Shown here: positions 24,801-30,000 of the stretch, piece by piece
Position numbering within the stretch: the first letter of the stretch is position 1
Layout of the letters: every line of letters starts with the position of its first letter
Assembly (NCBI GenBank): GCA_030141605.1
Contig: JAQGDQ010000403.1
Location: forward strand, 1 to 30,000
Source of the DNA: Tubiluchus corallicola
Taxonomy: Eukaryota > Priapulida > Priapulimorpha > Priapulimorphida > Tubiluchidae
Direction of reading: 5' to 3'
DNA: 30,000 bases
The notes under the pieces: generated by a model
Told to the model about the DNA's origin: nothing
What the model saw: the letters and a program-made list of their open reading frames with translations, nothing else
Databases searched by the model: none
Translations under genes and position numbers: made by a program

Positions 24801-27800
24801 TTCAAAGTACCGCATCTACATTTGACTTACCTAAGTCATATTTGAGTTACCAAAACACATTCGAAATTCCTATGTCTACATTTGACTTACCTAAGTCACA
24901 TTTGAACTTTCCTGTGTCTACATTTGACGTGTAAAACCTATAACTCTTTACATTCATCAGCTTAAAATCATTATTTTTAAACATCCCACAATTTGTTAGT
25001 ATGTTTCTATTCTAATGAAGATAATCTGTTTTCATTTAATTATTACAGATTTTAGCTCGTGGTTATGTTACGTCTATGTTGCTGAAATCTTTTACCTTTT
25101 GCGCGTTATACTCGAATAAATACGGTAGTTAAATATAGAAAACAAAATTTTTCTCAGAGCAAAAAATTCAATTATAAAAAATATGTACTTTAAGATATTT
25201 CTACATAAATTTGATTATCATGTTAAAGTATAACTGTAAATTTGTGCGTGAATTTTATGCCTAATTGTTACAAGCATTTATAATTAGTTTATACCTAACT
25301 CGTGAGGCAGTTCATGACATAACACAGCTATAGAGGTGGAAATCCCTCCGTCTATACTGCCAGCGAATGCTGCTCCTATTGCTAAACCATCCGAAACGTT
25401 GTGCATAATGTCACCAATGGCGACCACAAATAACAATGTCCTGATACCTACAGAACGAAGTACAAAACAATGGCAATGATCGAAATTGGGAAGCTTCTAG
25501 CGCATTTAAAATTTAGCTCTTAAATTTTACTAGCTATTCAAAGTATTGTAAGGACTATCGTGTTCACTATCAATATTGCAGTGTGCTTGCAATACTTGCA
25601 TGTTCACTATCAATATTGCAGCGTGCTTGCAATACTGCATGTTCACTACCAATATTGCAGTGTGCTTGCAATACTGCAGGTTCACTATCAATATTGCAGC
25701 GTGCTTGCAATACTACAAGTTCACTATCAATATTGCAGTGTGCTTGCAATACTACAAGTTCACTATCAATATTGCAGTGTGCTTGCAATACTGCAAGTTC
25801 ACTATCAATATTGCAGCGTGCTTGCAATACTGCATGTTCACTATCAATATTGCAGCGTGCTTGCAATACAGCATGTTCACTATCAATATTGCAGCGTACT
25901 TGCAATACTGCATGTTCACTATCAATATTGCAGCGTGCTTGCAATACTGCATGTACACTATCAATATTGCAGCGTGCTTGCAATACTGCATGTTCACTAT
26001 CAATATTGCAGCGTGCTTGCAATACTGCATGTTCACTATCAATATTGCAGCGTGCTTACAATACTGCATGTTCACTACCAATATTGCAGCGTGCTTGCAA
26101 TACTGCAGGTGCACTATCAATATTGCAGCGTGCTTGCAATATTACAAGTTCACTATCAATATTGCAGCGTGCTTGCAATACTACAAGTTCACTATCAATA
26201 TTGCAGTATGTTTGCAATACTACAAGTTCACTATCAATATTGCAGTGTGCTTGCAATACTGCAAGTTCACTATCAATATTGCAGCGTGCTTGCAATACTG
26301 CATGTTCACTATCAATATTGCACTGTGCTTGACTGTGCTTGCAATAAAACGACAAAATAATGGTGACTGGAATCTACATTTAACATTTGTAAAAGTTAAA
26401 CAACTATTTCGAACAAAAACAGGTTGTAATAGCTGAACCTGAAATCGGATTTTGAGATACAATATTAACGACACAAAAGAATGGCTTTCTGCAAACTGTT
26501 TAATATGGTAAGTTAATACCTACCTTAACAATTTAAAAAGTTTACTGTTGCTTACAGTTGCCTTTGCTGGTTGTGAATATTTGAATTAAGAAAATAAAAT
26601 CTTAAATTGACGTTCTTACCTCCACACAAAGTTGTACTGGAATCGTGGATGTGACCGTGGGAGAATTTTCCATCAGCAAAGACCTCTTCATCCTCTTCAC
26701 GATGTGGGTAAAGAGTTGTTACAGGTACTGCTAGATTATCAGTCGCTGACACAGAACGAAATTTCTAAGGAAATTGAAAATCAACCTGTTACAATATACA
26801 TGAAGCCACACTCAGAGAAAAAGTCAGCAGACGTAAAAGCAGAGCATGGAAACATATTCCCGTATACTGCCGGTTTTGACTAGTCAGGAACACATGGTCA
26901 ACTGAGCACACGCCCAAGTGGATGAAGCTGAGGACGAAAAATGGGGGTAAAATTTCCTATATAAGCCACACACAAGAGTGCCATTCCCCAGGGGAAAATC
27001 TGTGAAAATGGGATTAGAAACTGAATTCCAGACTATTCGCAGAAATGGGATGGTAGGTGATATCTTAGCAACAAGAAGGTGAAAGAAACGTGAGAGCACT
27101 GTTGGTACTCGAAATAGAAAAAATAACATTTTTAGTCATGAATGAAACTCCAGAAATAAATTTACAACATTGGACCAAAATTTGATTTTAATGATACTGG
27201 TGAGAGACTACTACTTCATGATGCCCAAAGTCAAAAAATTCATGTTTGAATAGCTTTATTACGTTTTATCTGTAAGAAAAATCATAACAAAGTATAACAA
27301 ACTAATTTGAGCCAAAAAGGAAACAAAGAAATTAATAATAAAGTGAAACTGAATAATCAAAATAAACTTACATCATGGCTCTACTACTCTTGACACATAA
27401 ATGGTTTAAGTGAGACAAACAAAAACAACAACAACAACAGCAGCAGCAGCAACAACAACAACAACAACAACAGCAACATCTCTCTTAGCCAAGAACAGAC
27501 TACCAACTAGCCAGGTAAACTAGCTCTGTCAGTAGAGCATGACAGAAAGAAGCCGAGACAAGACATACATACATGAATGCAGTTATAAAGGGCAGTATAG
27601 GGGGTTTTACAGAATGAGAGAACACTGAAGTAATAAAATAACCTAAAATCCTTCACAATACTTGAACTGAATAAATTTAACCATTACAATGCAATAACAC
27701 GGTATAAAGTATGTGCTTAATTGCAAAGCTTAATTAATAAATAAACTAACAAATTTAATTAACAAATAAACGTACTTAAACTTAAACTAAACAGTAGTAG

Positions 27801-28143
27801 ATTTGCAGCATACTGAAGAAGTAAGTACTTGTTGAGCTCAGTCTATTATTATGAAATGAAAACAGGTTAAAAATGGAATACAGGAATAAGGAAGAAAAGT
27901 TAAAGGAAGGGATTAGCGAAGAGAAATGTGTAAAATCACAATTCTAATGTTTCTTACCCCAGGCGATCCCGAGGCAGCAGCGTCTTGTTGTTTGTTTTCC
28001 GGTTCTATTTGAAGATTTTTCTGGCTGTCCTTTCTATCCCTTTTTAAACTGGAAATGCTAACTGATCTAAGTTTTACAGGATCTGGGATGTGTGAATGTC
28101 CATGGCCGGGATGATCGTGGGTGCCAAATACCGCTAACGGACC
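21730..28143 (-). CDS. SLC39A: LIV-1 subfamily ZIP zinc transporter, 3' part of a spliced gene (5 exons)
   Basis: ZIP (SLC39A) proteins move Zn2+, and sometimes other divalent metals, into the cytosol across the plasma membrane or out of organelles. Five exons join without a frame break: 27958-28143, 26620-26764, 25295-25447, 22860-23047, 21730-21858. All have GT/AG ends and total 801 nt, giving 266 residues plus stop. In the joined numbering, residues 1-110 are a His-rich loop, TM4 carries H126-N127-x-x-D130, and TM5 carries the LIV-1 signature HELPHELGD at 155-163. TM6 is about 174-195, TM7 about 206-228, and TM8 about 239-261. The tail, [11 protein letters not shown] through IFEDHITI, looks most like ZIP4/ZIP12 from memory. 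TM1-TM3 and the extracellular N-terminus are missing; the gene continues beyond 30000. All metal-site residues seen are intact, so I infer a working gene. Family assignment is firm; the exact paralogue is not. Confidence 0.93.
21861..22203. repeat. 33-bp minisatellite, 10 units, in the last ZIP intron
   Basis: Consensus GTGATAGATCTCGG then AAAGACACAACAAGACA. Variants include ctcgtgaag in the third and ninth units and gtgttagatc in the seventh. The period is 11 codons and all frames stay largely open, which explains the repetitive ORFs. On the transcribed strand each unit is a U-rich tract followed by CCGAG. The array runs into the acceptor of exon E. Confidence 0.97.
22245..22482. mobile_element. 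238-bp MITE related to repeat family A
   Basis: The 26-bp ends match at 24 positions: tgtaacaattctttcacgta on the left and, reversed, tgtaataattctttcacata on the right. The left 110 bp match family A (gagtagattgttctgacc and ggaccggttttgc). A GTACTA string flanks both ends, but a clean target duplication is not visible. It lies in the last ZIP intron. Confidence 0.8.
22860..23047 (-). CDS. SLC39A: ZIP exon D: end of TM5 through TM7
   Basis: 188 nt, entering in phase 1 and leaving in phase 0. The acceptor is cacaattttAG|GTGACTTT and the donor GATATG|GTATGT. The exon encodes [20 protein letters not shown], a Cys-containing TM6 ([18 protein letters not shown]) and TM7 ([18 protein letters not shown]). 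The LVDM end joins MPEL of the last exon to give the typical LVDMxPE(L/M) motif. The three Cys in TM6 are not something I recall as a family constant. Confidence 0.95.
23293..23813. mobile_element. 521-bp non-autonomous hAT element in a ZIP intron
   Basis: The 13-bp perfect ends CAGGGATGAGAAT are flanked by 8-bp GATTGTTT (23285-23292) and GTTTGTTT (23814-23821), a target duplication with one change. The left end contains a GC-rich block (caggccggggttttggggcc). No transposase is present. The termini differ from the 1318-bp element, so it is another family. Confidence 0.88.
24101..25039 (+). repeat. foldback-like element plus right flank, copy 1
   Basis: Matches 29016-30000 along its whole length. 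Its left arm (about 24101-24288) repeats TCAAATGTAGACTTAGGTAA-type modules of about 20-21 bp. Its right arm (about 24814-24943) carries the same modules inverted. The centre is AT-rich. The outermost arm end seen in copy 2 is missing on the left. The match continues about 95 bp past the right arm. Confidence 0.9.
24825..24893 (-). other. two decoy 5' splice sites in the foldback right arm
   Basis: On the transcribed strand TAG|GTAAGT occurs at 24825-24833 and 24885-24893. Each fits the U1 consensus CAG|GTAAGT at 8 of 9 positions and is better than the real donors of exons C and D. Copy 2 has the same two at 29787-29795 and 29847-29855. Confidence 0.6.
25295..25447 (-). CDS. SLC39A: ZIP exon C: TM4 and TM5 with the metal-binding core
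   Basis: 153 nt, phase 1 at both ends. The acceptor is ttcgttctgtAG|GTATCAGG and the donor TTAG|GTATAAAC. It encodes the most conserved part of the family: [16 protein letters not shown] (TM4) and [15 protein letters not shown] (TM5). The His, Asn and Asp of TM4 and the His-Glu pairs of TM5 form the binuclear transport site in ZIP structures. The split glycine and the GD of the next exon complete HExPHExGD, which marks the LIV-1 subfamily. A 39-bp repeat array starts 114 bp upstream of the acceptor. Confidence 0.97.
25561..26345. repeat. 39-bp minisatellite, about 20 units, in a ZIP intron
   Basis: Unit gttcactatcaatattgcag then YGTGCTTGCAATACTGCAT. The period is 13 codons, so very long open frames run through it in all phases on both strands; none is a gene. 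Within each unit AATATTGCA and TGCAATACT are inverted around a 7-base loop. The array starts 114 bp upstream of the exon C acceptor. Confidence 0.97.
26620..26764 (-). CDS. SLC39A: ZIP exon B: second half of the cytosolic loop
   Basis: 145 nt, entering in phase 0 and leaving in phase 1. The acceptor was chosen as ttgattttcaatttccttAG before AAATTTCGT. It has a good pyrimidine tract, and it is the only strong one that keeps the frame open from exon A. The donor is GGAG|GTAAGA. The product begins [10 protein letters not shown], has an acidic patch (HREEDEEVF), then a second His cluster SHGHIHD, and ends TTLCG. The two His clusters, here and in exon A, make up the predicted metal-sensing loop. 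A later start at the GAGGAT AG is possible but has a weaker tract. Confidence 0.8.
26765..27957. other. ZIP intron between exons B and A
   Basis: AT-rich sequence of 1193 bp. It includes a CAA/CAG triplet tract at 27418-27478 and nothing else recognised. Frames such as 26884-27129 have no exon support. Confidence 0.6.
27418..27478. repeat. (AAC)n/(AGC)n triplet tract
   Basis: About 20 units of AAC with an internal block of AGC. Confidence 0.93.
27958..28143 (-). CDS. SLC39A: ZIP exon A: first half of the histidine-rich cytosolic loop
   Basis: 186 nt, 62 codons, phase 0 at both ends. The acceptor is a pyrimidine-rich stretch ending ttttcAG before GGTCCG. The donor is GGG|GTAAGA. The exon encodes GPLAVFG followed by [10 protein letters not shown], then a basic/polar stretch ([10 protein letters not shown]) and a Gln/Glu/Ala-rich tail. 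In LIV-1 ZIPs a loop of this type sits between TM3 and TM4 and binds zinc or regulates turnover. This is the most 5' exon found. The exon encoding TM3 should lie further right, beyond the foldback copy or outside the window. Confidence 0.85.
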
Positions 28144-28295
28144 CTGAAAATTGTTACAAAGATTGTAGCGTAGTTTATTCACACTGACATGGTTAACTGA
28201 AACAGTTTACTCGGTGGGCCTGTTTCACATTCAGGCACGTTATTCATTTTTTTAATTATTAGGTTGTTCATATGCACCTATATTACACAATGTTA

Positions 28296-28478
28296 GATTG
28301 CATTCCATTGTGTTTGTTGCATTGCATTGTATTGTATTGCATTGCACTGACTGCATTGTATTGCATTGTATTAGATTATGTTGTATTGTATCGTATCGCA
28401 TCGTATCGTATCGTATCGTATCGTATCGTATCGTACCGTATCGTATTGTATCGTATTGTATCGCATCGTATTGTATTA
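28296..28478. repeat. pentanucleotide ATTGY/ATCGT array
   Basis: Left units are mostly ATTGC/ATTGT with irregular spacing; right units are regular ATCGT with a few ATTGT. The Tyr/Arg-Ile-Val frames are artefacts. Confidence 0.95.
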
Positions 28479-28994
28479 TCAAATAATAAATTTTACATTC
28501 ACATCACCAAGTAATTACGATACACAATATTTTCAGACTACTTGTCCACCACGTTTTTGTACAACACTTCTGCATGCAACCATTACTCCGATAACAGCAT
28601 GTTTTTAGCCTTGACAAAATCTGAGACATAATTTCTAGATTGGATCTATTTAACAAATTCCATTAGTCGACCAATTACACCAATTCCAAACACCAATAAC
28701 AAATATCAATTAGTCCACCTTGCTATGACTATATTTTCCTTATGTCTTCTAGAGTAATACAGCCAAACAAAAAACGTTCTGCTATTGTGTTACATAATTA
28801 AACATATTCTTTTGTTAGTCGGTCCCATCTTCACTTTTGTTCGCTTGTACTCGTTATTAATTTTGTAATTTCAATACGCTGTACCTGTGGCACCCCAAAA
28901 TTAGCTAACATGAAACTGATACTACCTTTACATTCTGAATTCAATGCTCTATAAAATCTCCTTTTTGTTGTTTTCACTAGTTCTCAGTGTTTCT
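28479..28994. other. ZIP intron sequence, no exon recognised
   Basis: I searched the minus strand for a hydrophobic TM3 exon with a good donor and found none. Confidence 0.5.
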
Positions 28995-30000
28995 GTTATA
29001 TAGGTTTTACATGTCAAATGTAGACCTGCGTTAACGAAAATGTAGATTTAGGCAATTCAAATGTGTCTTGGTAACTCAAATGTAGACTTAGGTAGTTCAA
29101 ATGTGTTAACAATGGTTTTCAACAAATCTTAAACGTTTTTGGAAAGTCAAATGTAGACACATGTCAAGTCAAATGTGACATTGGTATCTCAAATGTGGAT
29201 AGGTGTAGGTGATAAAGTTTAAGGATGTTAAATTTAATCTTCTTTAATTTCAATTTAATAATTGCCCCTAATTTAAAATAATAACGTTATAGGCCTACTT
29301 ATAGTTCACTAATATTCTGCAAACTTTACATACCATTGGAACTGTTAGAGAAAACAATACATTCTTAAAATAATGTTTCATGAGAGAAACTAATTCATTA
29401 ATGCAGTGCTAATGCATTATTTAAAAAACTTGGTGATTCACTGTGCATTGGGAAGTGGGAACCGATTTATTCTTTTCTGCCGACATTTTTTGTAAAACGT
29501 TGACAAATAAAATGTAGAATTGTTTTATATATTAATAATTGTATAACTGTTAACTTATTTATGTACAACACTTTTAAGTGTTCTCATCAAATAAAAATTG
29601 TCTTTATATTTAAAAAATGTATTAACGTCCATACAAATAGTTGCAAATAGATTAAATATAATGAAAATTGATGCTGCCGATAGCACCATTACCATAAAAT
29701 ATAATTTTAATTTGGTTTTATCTTTTTGTAATTTGCACTTAAATGAGTTAATTACCTATTTATTCAAAGTACCGCATCTACATTTGACTTACCTAAGTCA
29801 CATTTGAGTTCCCCAAACACATTCGAAATTCCTATGTCTACATTTGACTTACCTAAGTCACATTTGAACTTTCCTGTGTCGACATTTGACGTGTAAAACC
29901 TATAACTGTTTACATTCATCAGCTTAAAATCATTATTTTTAAACATCCCACAATTTGTTAGTATGTTTCTATTCAATGAAGATAATCTGTTTTCATTTAA
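28995..30000 (+). repeat. foldback-like element plus right flank, copy 2 (cut by window end)
   Basis: Both arm ends are present here: gttatataggttttacatgt at 28995 and, inverted, acgtgtaaaacctataac ending near 29907. Modules and centre are as in copy 1. Homology to copy 1 runs from 29016 and is unbroken at base 30000, which aligns with 25039. Confidence 0.9.

Noticed and set aside
25561-26345. CRISPR array
   Set aside because: Units are contiguous with no unique spacers, in an intron of an animal gene.
25576-26436. Long open frames (up to 286 codons) through the 39-bp array
   Set aside because: The period is a multiple of three and lacks stops, so five or more frames on both strands are open. 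There is no domain, and the array sits within a clear intron.
26632-26883. Plus-strand frame of 83 codons
   Set aside because: Half of it is antisense to ZIP exon B and the rest has no recognisable domain.

Overview
The window looks like nuclear DNA of an invertebrate metazoan. It is AT-rich and dense in microsatellites and minisatellites. It carries tRNA-derived SINE, non-LTR, LTR and hAT-type repeats, and one intron-split gene with metazoan splice sites. I cannot name the species. The RT fragment, the SINE and the splice sites fit a marine invertebrate such as a lophotrochozoan, hemichordate or echinoderm, but that is inference.

The only confident protein gene lies on the minus strand at 21730-28143 and runs off the right edge at its 5' side. 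Five exons join with consistent phases (0, 1, 1, 0) into the last 266 residues of a LIV-1-subfamily ZIP (SLC39A) zinc transporter. They encode a histidine-rich cytosolic loop, TM4 with HNxxD, TM5 with the LIV-1 signature HExPHExGD, and TM6 to TM8 up to the stop. The C-terminus looks most like ZIP4/ZIP12. No exon for the N-terminus or TM1-TM3 was found up to 30000.

Its introns are full of repeats. The last intron holds ten copies of a 33-bp pyrimidine-rich unit running straight into the acceptor of the last exon, plus a 238-bp MITE. The next intron upstream holds a 521-bp non-autonomous hAT element and a foldback-like element built of ~21-bp modules. The one after that holds about 20 copies of a 39-bp hairpin unit. 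A second copy of the foldback element and its right flank lies at 29016-30000 and is still homologous where the window ends, so the duplication may extend over an exon just outside.

From 1 to 21.5 kb I see no host gene, only repeats and unassigned sequence. Region 1-2819 is a structure with 399-bp inverted arms differing at about one base, with a (AC)n tract of ~219 bp against the left arm. Around 2.9-3.5 kb are a 70-bp triplet repeat and an ~85-bp inverted repeat. Around 7.5-8.5 kb are TTCATTATTG and GAT arrays with a ~115-bp unit repeated three times. A 1318-bp non-autonomous hAT (11379-12696) has perfect 8-bp target duplications and carries a nested 96-bp hAT MITE with its own perfect 8-bp duplication. 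A tRNA-SINE lies near 13.4 kb, and a ~0.5-kb direct duplication with divergent triplet arrays at 14.3 and 15.35 kb. A decayed non-LTR reverse transcriptase end is at 16.2-17.0 kb. Members of one dispersed repeat family are at 1.9-2.5, 13.1, 18.1-18.8 and 22.25 kb. An LTR-like sequence lies at 19.2-19.5 kb and a CTGG/CTGA array at 20.6 kb.
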